Of a DNA stretch of 64,000 nucleotides, positions 54,414 through 62,174 are shown one piece after another. The stretch spans positions 682,001 through 746,000 of the forward strand of contig NZ_SHMP01000003.1 in the NCBI RefSeq assembly GCF_004217335.1. The letters are read 5' to 3'. The position numbers and the translations under genes are program-made. Positions within the stretch are counted from its first letter, which is position 1, and each line of letters begins with the position of its first letter. The notes beneath the pieces are model-generated. The model was given only the letters and a program-made list of their open reading frames with translations, did no database searches and was not told the DNA's origin. This DNA is from Natrinema hispanicum. Lineage in GTDB: Archaea > Halobacteriota > Halobacteria > Halobacteriales > Natrialbaceae.

Positions 54414-55655
54414 GTGCTTGCGACTGACCCCCTATCTACTACGTACTCGAGCGTGGGAGAGACTGTCGTGACTCTCTCGCTGGCGCGGCGGGCCGACCAC
54501 TTCCCGGATCGGACGGCGGTCGTCGACAGCTCCGAACAGCGGCTGTCCGATCCCGCCGAGACGGTCCACGAGGATCGGGTCTCCTATCAGGAACTGTCGA
54601 CGCTCGCGGAGCGGATCGCCGAGCGCCTCGCCGCGCGTGGGATCGCCGCTGGCGACACAGTCTGTCTCGTTACCAGAAACCGGGTCGTCGCGCTCGCGCT
54701 GTGGTTCGCCTGTCGCAGGCTCGGTGCCACGTTCGCGCCGATCTCGCATCTGCTGACCCCCGCCTCGGTCGAGCGCCCGTTCGACGTCCTCGAGCCCGAT
54801 CTCGTCGTCGCCGAAGCGGCCCAGCGCGATCTGGTGCGATCGATCCCCTTCGATCGGGCCGTGACGCTCGAGGCGCTGGCGGAGACGGACGGCGAGCCGA
54901 TCGACCGCAACGAGCGACCGACGGATGTGACGCCGGCGCTGGCGCTCCACGGCGCGACCGGCCGCCCGGTCGCCAGCTACTCGGCTGCGGCCGTCGAGCG
55001 CAACTGTACCACGGGCGTCGTCGCGTGGGGGCTCGCCGCCAACGACGTCGTGCCGCTTCCGATGCCGCTGTCGACCGCCGCTGGCCTCGTCCGCGTCGCG
55101 CTGTCGGTGCTCTACGTCGGCGGCACGCTCTTGCTCGACCGCGCGTTCGACCCCGGCGACGCCACGACTGCGATGGCCGCGGCGGACGCGACGCTCCTGA
55201 TCGGCCGCGAACGGGCGATTCGCGACATCGCAGCCGAATCCGGATTCGACAACGCGGTCGACTCGCTCGAGCGAGTCGTCTGCGAGGGACCGATCGGCGA
55301 CGAGACGGTCGCGGCCTACCGAGACCGCGACGTTCCGGTTGTACCGGTTTACGGTCGCCTCGAGTGTCCGACCGCTATGAGCGGGCGATTCGACCCGGAT
55401 CGATGCGATTCCGACGGGACCGGCGTTGGCAGCCCGGTGCCCGGCTGTCGGGCCCGTCTGGTCGACGAGGCGGGCGCGGTCCTCGAAGGCGTTGCCGACG
55501 GACAGGTGCAGCTGTCGGGGCCGATGCTCGCCGACGGCTATGTGGGCAGTCCCGACACAGACGCGGCCGACGATCGCGGTCGATTCGTGGACGGCTGGTT
55601 CCATACCGGCGACCGATTCCACCGTGATGAAGCCGGAGCCTACCACCTGCGGTGA
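54414..55655 (+). CDS. AMP-binding (acyl-CoA synthetase-like) protein, C-terminally truncated and degenerate
   Basis: A 413-residue adenylate-forming enzyme-like protein. The N-terminal domain is nearly complete: VSYQELSTLAERIAERLAAR, LALWFACRRLGATFAPISHL, GRLECPTAMSG and GWFHTGDRFHRDEAGAYHLR. The ATP P-loop, normally (Y/F)TSGTTGxPK, is ALHGATGRPV, lacking the Lys. The ~110-residue C-terminal domain with the catalytic Lys is absent. A GTG start at 54414 is assumed; a later GTG near 54452 is possible. It is likely inactive or a pseudo-enzyme. Confidence 0.7.
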   Translation: MLATDPLSTTYSSVGETVVTLSLARRADHFPDRTAVVDSSEQRLSDPAETVHEDRVSYQELSTLAERIAERLAARGIAAGDTVCLVTRNRVVALALWFACRRLGATFAPISHLLTPASVERPFDVLEPDLVVAEAAQRDLVRSIPFDRAVTLEALAETDGEPIDRNERPTDVTPALALHGATGRPVASYSAAAVERNCTTGVVAWGLAANDVVPLPMPLSTAAGLVRVALSVLYVGGTLLLDRAFDPGDATTAMAAADATLLIGRERAIRDIAAESGFDNAVDSLERVVCEGPIGDETVAAYRDRDVPVVPVYGRLECPTAMSGRFDPDRCDSDGTGVGSPVPGCRARLVDEAGAVLEGVADGQVQLSGPMLADGYVGSPDTDAADDRGRFVDGWFHTGDRFHRDEAGAYHLR

Positions 55656-55790
55656 GCCACAGTGCTGACTGGGACCGAGGTCTGTCACTCGGTTCGATTG
55701 TTGGGACCGACTCCAACTGGCTGTCACCGCTTACGGCAATGTCGGCACCGTACGCAAGGCCTATTTTCACCGAGTTGCCACTAGACCGTA

Positions 55791-56531
55791 ATGCGTCACC
55801 TGCGAATCGCCGTCCTCAACGCGGCCCATCAGGACAAGAACACGACGCGGAACTTCCGGCGCGAACTCGACGCCTCGCTGTCGGAGTTCGACGCCACCGA
55901 CGGGACGGTCCCCGACGGCTTCGACTACGACGGTGCCGTGGTCACCGGCTCACGGTCGTCGGTCTACTGGGACGAGGAGTGGATACAGTCCGTCAAGGCG
56001 TGGGTCGATGAGGCGATCGATCGCGACATTCCCTTCCTCGGAATCTGCTGGGGCCATCAGCTGCTGGCTGACGTCCTCGGGGGCACCGTCGACGACATGG
56101 GCGTTTACGAGGTCGGCTACAGCGAGATCGAACACACGGGCGAGTCACGCCTCTTCGAGGGCATCGACGAGACCTTCACTGCCTTTACCAGCCACTCCGA
56201 CGCGGTCACTGAACTTCCGCCGGGTTCTGAATCCCTCGCCAAAAACGAGTACTCGAACCACGGCTTCCGTAAGGACCGGGTCTTCGGCGTCCAGTTCCAC
56301 CCCGAGTACGACACCAAGACCGCCCGCGATCTCGTCCACCGGAAGGACCTCTCCGATGACCGTCTCGAGTCGATCCTCGCCGAGATCACCGACGAGAACT
56401 ATCAGCGATCCTGCGAGGCGAAACTGGTCTTCGAGAACTTCCTCGAATACGTCCGCGAGGTGACGGTGGGAGACGAGACCGCCGAGGCTGCGAGTCACGA
56501 CGCGCCCGCAGAAGCCAGCGGCTCCGACTGA
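55791..56531 (+). CDS. Class I glutamine amidotransferase
   Basis: A 246-residue type 1 GATase with the nucleophile elbow FLGICWGHQLLADVLGG (Cys) and FGVQFHPEYDTKTAR (His/Glu), forming the Cys-His-Glu triad. N-terminal LRIAVLNAAHQDKNTTRNF and the C-terminal acidic tail are of the GMP synthase-like GATase group. No synthase partner is encoded nearby, so the amine acceptor is unknown. It lies 135 bp after the AMP-binding gene. Confidence 0.88.
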   Translation: MRHLRIAVLNAAHQDKNTTRNFRRELDASLSEFDATDGTVPDGFDYDGAVVTGSRSSVYWDEEWIQSVKAWVDEAIDRDIPFLGICWGHQLLADVLGGTVDDMGVYEVGYSEIEHTGESRLFEGIDETFTAFTSHSDAVTELPPGSESLAKNEYSNHGFRKDRVFGVQFHPEYDTKTARDLVHRKDLSDDRLESILAEITDENYQRSCEAKLVFENFLEYVREVTVGDETAEAASHDAPAEASGSD

Positions 56532-56659
56532 TCGTTCTGTCCGGGTTCGATCGAGACGTGTGACGCCGTCTTGTCGTGAGTCTCCCCGTCGAATCGAGTC
56601 ACTCGAGTCGCGCACTGAAAACATCGTCGCGAGCGACGACCGCGAAAACCGAATCGTGG

Positions 56660-58846
56660 TTAGTTTGCGGCGATATCGACCTTTGCTTCCTCGGTCTTGC
56701 CGATGGCTTCGACGATGAGCTCAGCGACATCGACGATTTCGATGTCGTCCTCGAAGCCGCCGGTCTTGCGCCCGTCCTCGTACATCGTCATGCACATCGG
56801 GCAGGCGACGACGAACTTCTCGACGCCGCTGCCGGCGTCGGTATCCTCGAGTGCCTCACGAATCCGTTCCTCACTGGGTTTGGGCTCTTCTTCGAAGTCC
56901 ATCCAGAGGCCGCCACCGCCGCCGCCACAGCAGAAGGAGTTGGCGCGGTTGCGGGGCATCTCGTCGAGCGTACAGCCCGTGGCTTTAATGAGTTCGCGCG
57001 GAGCCTCGTACTCGTCGTTGTACCGGCCGAGATGACACGGATCGTGGTAGGTGACCGTGTAGTCGAGTTCCGTCCCCGACAGCTCGAGGTGGCCCTCGGA
57101 GACGAGTTCTTCGACGGCTTGAGTCCAGTGAAGAACGTCGATTTCGCCATCGGCGTTCCACTGCTCGTCGTACTCGAAGGGCATCATCGGATCATCGGCG
57201 AACTCCTCGAAGTCGACCTCTGGGTACTCGTTTTTGAAGGTGTTGTAGGAGTGGGGGTCCGTACAGACGATCGTATCGAACTCGCAGTCCTCCCAGGTTT
57301 CGACGTGGTGGCCGGCGAGTTCGATGTAGAGGAACTCCTCGCCGACGCGGCGGATGTCGTTGCCGTCGAATTTCTCGTCGTCGAAGAGGATGCCGAAGCT
57401 GACGTCGGCTTCCTTCAAAATCGTGGCCAGCGAGCGCGCGACCTGCTTGTTGCGCTCATCGTAGCTGGGGAAGTCACCGACGTACCAGAGGTAGTCGACT
57501 TCTTCCTCGCGAGCATCGGCCACGTCGAACTCGAGTTCCTCAGTCCAGTCGCCGCGATTGCGGGGTGAGTCGCCGAAGGTATTGCCGTTTTGCATGACGT
57601 TCTGGAAGACGTCCTGCATGCTCGAGTCGATGTCACCCTGATCGGTCAGCTGGCGGTTGAGCCGGGTAAAGCTCTTGAGGTGCTCGATCTCGACGGGACA
57701 GGCGTCCATGCAGGCCATACAGGCCATGCAAGATTCCATCGTCTCGGCGTTGATCACCGAGGTGCCGCCGTCGGCGACGATCGGCTGTTCCTCCCCGCCG
57801 GCCTCGAGTTCCTCACGGTAGGATTTCAGATCGAGGATGACGTTACGCGGATCGAGCGGGCGGTCGGAGGCCTTGGCGGGACAGACCGACGAACACCGGC
57901 CACACTTGGTACAGGCGTCCTGATCCAGCAACTCTTTCCAGGTGAAGTCGTCGATGGATTCGGCGTTGGTCGCGTCTAGATCTGAGGGGACGTTCGGGAG
58001 GCGCTGGCCCGCTTTCTCATCCCGGGTGACGACGTTGGCAAAGGACGAAAGCATGTGGAACGGCTTGGCGTAGGGAATCCACGCGATGAAGAAGAAGGCG
58101 ACCAGCGAGTGGGTCCACCACGCGAGCCAGTGGAGGTTCTCGACGTTGAATCCAGCTCCGTTGAGCCCAGCCTGCTCGGGACCCAGCGTCGCCAGTCCGA
58201 GCGCGTCGAAGCCAAGCGCCATCCCGTAGGCGACGAAGCTGACGACCTCGTGGTCGGGAATCCCGGCGCTGTAGACGCGCAGTCCCTCGAGCAGGAAGCC
58301 GCCGATGCCGAGGGCAAACAGCGTCCAGATGAACAGATCGTCCTCAGCGGAGGTGTGGCGGTCCCAGAGGCGGTGGTTACGGACCCAGTAGCGCCGGTAG
58401 AGGGCCATCCCGATGCCGACGACGAACAGCAGGCCCATCGCGTCGACCATGAACTGGTAGGCGAGATAGAAGTCACCGTTCCAAAACGAGAGGCCGAGGA
58501 GTTTCTTCGCAGCGTACTCTTCGACCATCAGGATGGAGGTCGCGATAAACAGCGTCAGGAACCCCCAGAGGATAAACGAGTGCATCAAGCCGCCGTAGAG
58601 GTCTCTGTTGAACTGCTTTTCGTTCGAGAGTACGATCTTGGCCGCGCTCACGACACGGCGTTGTAGATCGTCGAGACGAGGGAACGACTCCCCGTCACCC
58701 TGCGTGTACCGAGCGAACCGTCGGTAGACACCGTAGGTGAAGACGGCAACCGTAACGAACGCAAGGAAGTAAAACACCGCGTACTCGACACTGGTGATTC
58801 CCCAGTACGTCTCCCTTGCGACGTCTGCCTGTGCTAACGTATTCAT
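56660..58846 (-). CDS. HdrD/DsrM-like membrane iron-sulfur oxidoreductase
   Basis: A 728-residue membrane protein. Five to six helices (~20-290) resemble NarI/DsrM, followed by two 4Fe-4S ferredoxin sites (CTKCGRCSSVCPAKA at ~325 and CMACMACMDACP at ~388). Then come two CCG domains typical of HdrD/heterodisulfide reductase and GlpC (HDPCHLGRYNDEYE, SFCCGGGGGGLWMD, ACPMCMTMYED). It probably passes electrons between quinones and an unknown disulfide or flavoprotein. The ATG at 58846 is the start, because a longer frame begins with TTG. Confidence 0.9.
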   Translation of the reverse strand: MNTLAQADVARETYWGITSVEYAVFYFLAFVTVAVFTYGVYRRFARYTQGDGESFPRLDDLQRRVVSAAKIVLSNEKQFNRDLYGGLMHSFILWGFLTLFIATSILMVEEYAAKKLLGLSFWNGDFYLAYQFMVDAMGLLFVVGIGMALYRRYWVRNHRLWDRHTSAEDDLFIWTLFALGIGGFLLEGLRVYSAGIPDHEVVSFVAYGMALGFDALGLATLGPEQAGLNGAGFNVENLHWLAWWTHSLVAFFFIAWIPYAKPFHMLSSFANVVTRDEKAGQRLPNVPSDLDATNAESIDDFTWKELLDQDACTKCGRCSSVCPAKASDRPLDPRNVILDLKSYREELEAGGEEQPIVADGGTSVINAETMESCMACMACMDACPVEIEHLKSFTRLNRQLTDQGDIDSSMQDVFQNVMQNGNTFGDSPRNRGDWTEELEFDVADAREEEVDYLWYVGDFPSYDERNKQVARSLATILKEADVSFGILFDDEKFDGNDIRRVGEEFLYIELAGHHVETWEDCEFDTIVCTDPHSYNTFKNEYPEVDFEEFADDPMMPFEYDEQWNADGEIDVLHWTQAVEELVSEGHLELSGTELDYTVTYHDPCHLGRYNDEYEAPRELIKATGCTLDEMPRNRANSFCCGGGGGGLWMDFEEEPKPSEERIREALEDTDAGSGVEKFVVACPMCMTMYEDGRKTGGFEDDIEIVDVAELIVEAIGKTEEAKVDIAAN

Positions 58847-58993
58847 GCACAATGAGGTGGGTGGCTGTGACTTAATTCTTGTTACACTCGTAGCCGATCC
58901 CGTTGCAGTCTTGCGGAAATTCCATAACTATTTTTAGTTTATAACATCGGTCTGCGCTCGACTACCCGTTCTCAACGTTATCTGGCAACAGGC

Positions 58994-59000
58994 TTAAATA
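58994..59000 (+). promoter_or_regulatory. TATA box of the cmi4 gene
   Basis: TTAAATA lies 31 bp before the ATG at 59025, giving a leaderless transcript. Confidence 0.6.
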
Positions 59001-59001
59001 G

Positions 59002-59016
59002 ACTCCCGTCGGGAGT
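59002..59016. promoter_or_regulatory. Operator-like palindrome at the cmi4 promoter
   Basis: ACTCCC-GTC-GGGAGT, perfect 6-bp arms, lies between the TATA box and the predicted transcription start near 59023. A bound protein would block RNA polymerase, as archaeal repressors do. Confidence 0.5.
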
Positions 59017-59024
59017 GTCCACCC

Positions 59025-59615
59025 ATGAACGAGAAAACTGAGGAACTCCGTGATATCTTCACCGACGTGACCGACGGCGAGGACACCATCACTGAATCAC
59101 AGGAGGATACCCGCGGCTCGCTCGAGCGAGACGAGCGATCGGACGAAGAACGCCTCCGCAGCGTCGTCCAGCAGATGCGCGAGCGCTACGCGTTCGAGAC
59201 GCCGCTGTCCGACGACGAATTGATCACGGTCGCACGAGGATTCTACGACGAACGAAGCGACGCCGACCTCGCTGCCGAGTTAGCGGTCGACGAAGACGTG
59301 ATTTTCGACGCGCGGCTGTCTTTGCATCTCATCGACGAGGACGACGCCGACGAAGTCGATCTCGCGGCGATCCGCGACCGCGAGGAAGACGACGCGGCGC
59401 TCGCCGCAGAATACGACGTTAGCGAGTCTCAGATCCGTCGGCACCGCCGCGTCGCCGAGGCACAGACCCAGTCCCGAACGGCCAACGACCGCTACCGCGA
59501 CGAGTTCGACAGCATCCTCGCCGACGCCGACATCACCGAGCGCATGACCACCGACGTCCGCGAAGATGGCCTCGAGGACGCGACGGAAGGGATGGAGACG
59601 GACGTGGACTTCTAA
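59025..59615 (+). CDS. cmi4: Conditioned medium-induced protein 4 homologue
   Basis: A 196-residue acidic protein. A disordered N-terminus (MNEKTEELRDIFTDVTDGED) leads into helical repeats: DEERLRSVVQQMRERYAFE, DELITVARGFYDERSDADLA and AALAAEYDVSESQIRRHRRV, the last looking like a helix-turn-helix. It matches the haloarchaeal Cmi4 family, described as induced by conditioned medium, meaning high cell density. A palindromic operator lies at its promoter. DNA binding is inferred from the RRHRRV helix. Confidence 0.8.
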   Translation: MNEKTEELRDIFTDVTDGEDTITESQEDTRGSLERDERSDEERLRSVVQQMRERYAFETPLSDDELITVARGFYDERSDADLAAELAVDEDVIFDARLSLHLIDEDDADEVDLAAIRDREEDDAALAAEYDVSESQIRRHRRVAEAQTQSRTANDRYRDEFDSILADADITERMTTDVREDGLEDATEGMETDVDF

Positions 59616-59666
59616 CGACCTTTTGCGCTGCGCTCCTTCGCGTTGCTCAGTCGCTCGGCAAAATCT

Positions 59667-59712
59667 CGAGAGAGCGAAGCTCTCTCGGACCTCGCGGGAG
59701 CGAAGCTCCCGC
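59667..59712. repeat. Two adjacent GCGAAGC hairpins
   Basis: CGAGAGAGC-GAA-GCTCTCTCG (59667-59687) and GCGGGAGC-GAA-GCTCCCGC (59694-59712). Both have perfect stems around GCGAAGC, known as an unusually stable DNA mini-hairpin. They lie ~50 bp after cmi4 in a 290-bp intergenic region with no gene. Confidence 0.7.
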
Positions 59713-59876
59713 TTAGGGTCGATCAAAAGCACTCCTCCTTCCGTTTCGCTCACTGCGTTCGCTCCACATCAGTCGTCGGCCCACTCGCTCCCTTCGGTCG
59801 CTCGCGGATGCGGCACTGATTTCCGTCGACCCTCTCACGAACCGCCAGCGGACAGCCAGTGAATTACGCAGCGACC

Positions 59877-59886
59877 CTTTTTATAG
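59877..59886 (+). promoter_or_regulatory. TATA box of the Cas4-like gene
   Basis: TTTTTATAGG starts 31 bp before the GTG at 59908, consistent with a leaderless transcript. Confidence 0.55.
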
Positions 59887-59907
59887 GAACCCGCGGCCAG
59901 ACGACTC

Positions 59908-60594
59908 GTGACCCGCACCCATGTCTCGTTCAGTGATCTCCGAACTGCCGCTTACTGCGCGCGAAAGTGTTACTATCAGCGGACCCTGCCAGACGAGGAG
60001 CGCGAGCCGCCACCAGAGGTCGAGGCGATCCGCGCACTCGAGCCCCGTTACGAATCCCTGCTCGAGGCTCCACCGGATGCCCTCGCATCCGAGCCCATTG
60101 CCGTCTCACCCGATCGCTATCGTGAGCGGCTGGCGGCGACGAAACGGCGACTCGAGGACACAGGCGACTGGGAACGGCTTCGGAATCCGGACGAGCGGGA
60201 CGTGTTCGCGACTGGCCGGCACTGTCGTGGGATCGTTCACAAGGTGCTCGCCGACCCGCTCGAGCCGGTAGTGCTTTCGTCGGGTGCACCGCCCGAAACC
60301 GGCGTCTGGCAATCGCAGTCGGTTCACGCGGTCGCGGCTGCGAAAGCACTCGCCTGGGAGCACCAAGAATCAGTCGAGCGAGCCTGGCTCGAGTATCCTG
60401 CCTACGGTATGATCCGGTCGATCGACATGACGACCAGACGGAAGGCCCAGTATCGCAGCGCACTTCGGACGGTGCGCGAGTTAGACGGGCCACCGCCGCG
60501 GACGACGGCCCGGTCGAAATGCGATGCCTGTGAGTTCGCCACCGAATGTGGGGTCAAAACGCGGACCTTGCGGTCACTGCTGGGACTCGGCTGA
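59908..60594 (+). CDS. Cas4-like PD-(D/E)XK exonuclease family protein, stand-alone
   Basis: A 228-residue protein with four cysteines in Cas4-like positions: AAYCARKCYYQR near residue 20 and ARSKCDACEFATECG near the end, probably holding an Fe-S cluster. Between them are RHCRGIVHKVLADPLEPV and AWLEYPAYGMIRSIDMTTRR, a nuclease-like core whose catalytic residues I cannot place with confidence. No CRISPR array or other cas gene is seen, so it is an orphan repair-type homologue. A GTG start fits the TATA spacing. It converges with tsaC with 8 bp between. Confidence 0.75.
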   Translation: MTRTHVSFSDLRTAAYCARKCYYQRTLPDEEREPPPEVEAIRALEPRYESLLEAPPDALASEPIAVSPDRYRERLAATKRRLEDTGDWERLRNPDERDVFATGRHCRGIVHKVLADPLEPVVLSSGAPPETGVWQSQSVHAVAAAKALAWEHQESVERAWLEYPAYGMIRSIDMTTRRKAQYRSALRTVRELDGPPPRTTARSKCDACEFATECGVKTRTLRSLLGLG

Positions 60595-60602
60595 CGGGTC
60601 GA

Positions 60603-61187
60603 TCAGTGCGTCTCGAGCCAGGTCTCGATTTCGTCGGCTTGTGCGCCCCGACGGTGGATCGTCGCCGATGAGACGTCGACGACGGTGCTTTCGGTACCGT
60701 CCGTTTCGCCGCCGTCGAGAACGACTGCGGCGGCCTCGCGGATCTCGGGATCGAGGTCTTCGAGTTCGCGGACGCTCGACTGGCCGCTGACGTTCGCGCT
60801 CGTCGCCGTAATCGGCGTGCCGGCGCGTTCACAGAGTCTGAGCGCGAGGGGATGATCCGGCACGCGGACCCCAACGCGGTCGCGACCCGCCGTGAGTTCG
60901 TCCGGGATGGCTTCACGTCGCCGACAGAGGACCGTCACGGGCCCGGGAAGAAACGTCGCCATGAATCGCCGTTCCCGTTCGGTCGCACGGACGTACTGCA
61001 GCGCCGACGGCACCGATGGCACCGCAAACGACAGTGGCTTCGATCGATCGCGTCCTTTCACCTCGAAGACCCGCTCGACGGCGTCGGGCTCGAGTGCCGC
61101 CGCGCCGAGGCCGTAGACGGTCTCGGTGGGGTAGACGACGAGGTCCCCGGTGTCGATCGCCTCGGCTGCACGGTCGAATTCGCTCAT
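60603..61187 (-). CDS. tsaC: Threonylcarbamoyl-AMP synthase (Sua5/YrdC)
   Basis: A 194-residue TsaC: VVYPTETVYGLGAAALEPDA, VFEVKGRDRSKPLSFAV, TFLPGPVTVLC and TATSANVSGQSSV are the substrate and nucleotide motifs. It makes threonylcarbamoyl-AMP from Thr, bicarbonate and ATP for t6A. It is the short form without the Sua5 C-terminal domain. Cgi121 of the KEOPS complex, the next step, is at 2.5 kb in this window. Confidence 0.94.
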   Translation of the reverse strand: MSEFDRAAEAIDTGDLVVYPTETVYGLGAAALEPDAVERVFEVKGRDRSKPLSFAVPSVPSALQYVRATERERRFMATFLPGPVTVLCRRREAIPDELTAGRDRVGVRVPDHPLALRLCERAGTPITATSANVSGQSSVRELEDLDPEIREAAAVVLDGGETDGTESTVVDVSSATIHRRGAQADEIETWLETH

Positions 61188-61235
61188 TCGATTCGAACTC
61201 GGCCGATCTCGGGCAAAAAGCTGTCGCTCAGGAGT

Positions 61236-61751
61236 TTATTCGAGGCCGAGTTCCGTCTCGAGGTGGTCGTAGTCGGGGAACTCGGGCCAGTCGGTGGCGA
61301 CCCATGCACTCTCGACGGTGCGATCCGCGTCGAGCGCGAAGAAAGCGATACGGGGTTCGCTGATGCCGGTCATGCCGTCGAGGTCGTGGGCGATGCCGTA
61401 GGACTCGGCGATCTCGTTTCCGGGATCGGCGAAAAACCGGACGGGGTAGTCGTTGTCCTCGAGAAACCGTGTGACCTCATAGGGAGTCGAGGCCGTGAGG
61501 CCGACGACTTGACCCATACGCTCGTCCCAGTCGCGGGCCGTGAGTTCGTCCCAGACGTACTTTGCGAGAAAGGAGCCCGTCATCGGCGTGAATACGAGGA
61601 CGGTCGGACCGTCGCAATCCTCGACGAGCGCTGAGAGCGATCGGTCCTCCCAGAACTCGTCGGTGACCAGTGGGCGGGTGAACGCAGGCGCTGTCTCGCC
61701 GGGGTCGGGATGGTCCGCTGGGCCGAGGTCGACGACATCGAAGTCGAGCAT
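61236..61751 (-). CDS. Peroxiredoxin-like redoxin fold without peroxidatic Cys
   Basis: A 171-residue thioredoxin-fold protein with a peroxiredoxin layout: GETAPAFTRPLVTDEF, TVLVFTPMTGSFLAKYVWDE, VGLTASTPYEVTRFLEDN and RFFADPGNEIAESYGI. In peroxiredoxins the segment after TP holds PxxxTxxC; here it reads PMTGSFLAKYV, and the only Cys is at residue ~46, before the strand. It is likely not a peroxidase. It overlaps the upstream glutaredoxin gene by one base (TGATG). Confidence 0.8.
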   Translation of the reverse strand: MLDFDVVDLGPADHPDPGETAPAFTRPLVTDEFWEDRSLSALVEDCDGPTVLVFTPMTGSFLAKYVWDELTARDWDERMGQVVGLTASTPYEVTRFLEDNDYPVRFFADPGNEIAESYGIAHDLDGMTGISEPRIAFFALDADRTVESAWVATDWPEFPDYDHLETELGLE

Positions 61752-62062
61752 CAGTCGTCACCCCCCGCGTTCGCCGCGGCTGCGTCGGGATGGGAGGCAT
61801 CGGCGTCGCCGTAGGTCGTCTCGAGGTAGCCGACGATGTTTTCGCTCTCGGCCATCGTGACGCCGGTGGTGTCGTCGACGATGACGGGGACGGTTCGGAC
61901 GCCGGCGACGCGTTTGACGACGTCCCGGTCGGAATGCATCGGTTCGACGAACCGCGATCGGTAGTCGAGATCGTACTCGCCTAACAGCCGGGCGACCCGC
62001 TCGCAGAACGGACAGCCCTGCAGCCGGTAAAACGTAATCGGTGGCTCGGCGGTCTCACTCAT
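61751..62062 (-). CDS. Glutaredoxin-like protein
   Basis: A 103-residue glutaredoxin/GST-N domain: ITFYRLQGCPFCERVARLL has the active CPFC, and GVRTVPVIVDDTTGVTMAE has the cis-Pro. The family tail SENIVGYLETTYG is present, then an Ala/Asp-rich end. It is the first gene of a two-gene operon with the Cys-less redoxin. It probably reduces disulfides with bacillithiol-independent low-molecular thiols such as gamma-glutamylcysteine of haloarchaea. Confidence 0.88.
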   Translation of the reverse strand: MSETAEPPITFYRLQGCPFCERVARLLGEYDLDYRSRFVEPMHSDRDVVKRVAGVRTVPVIVDDTTGVTMAESENIVGYLETTYGDADASHPDAAAANAGGDD

Positions 62063-62174
62063 GGGCGAATGTAGCGCAAACGACCCGGTAAACGTGTCGT
62101 CGGCGGCGGCGATGGCCGTTAGTGATCCTCGAATAGGAAACTGTTAACCGATTCAGGGATAAGGCTGTATATCA

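Noticed and set aside
54432..55727. A 431-codon minus-strand frame opposite the AMP-binding gene.
   Set aside because: Composition is Arg/Val/Asp-rich without motifs; the plus frame matches adenylate-forming enzymes.
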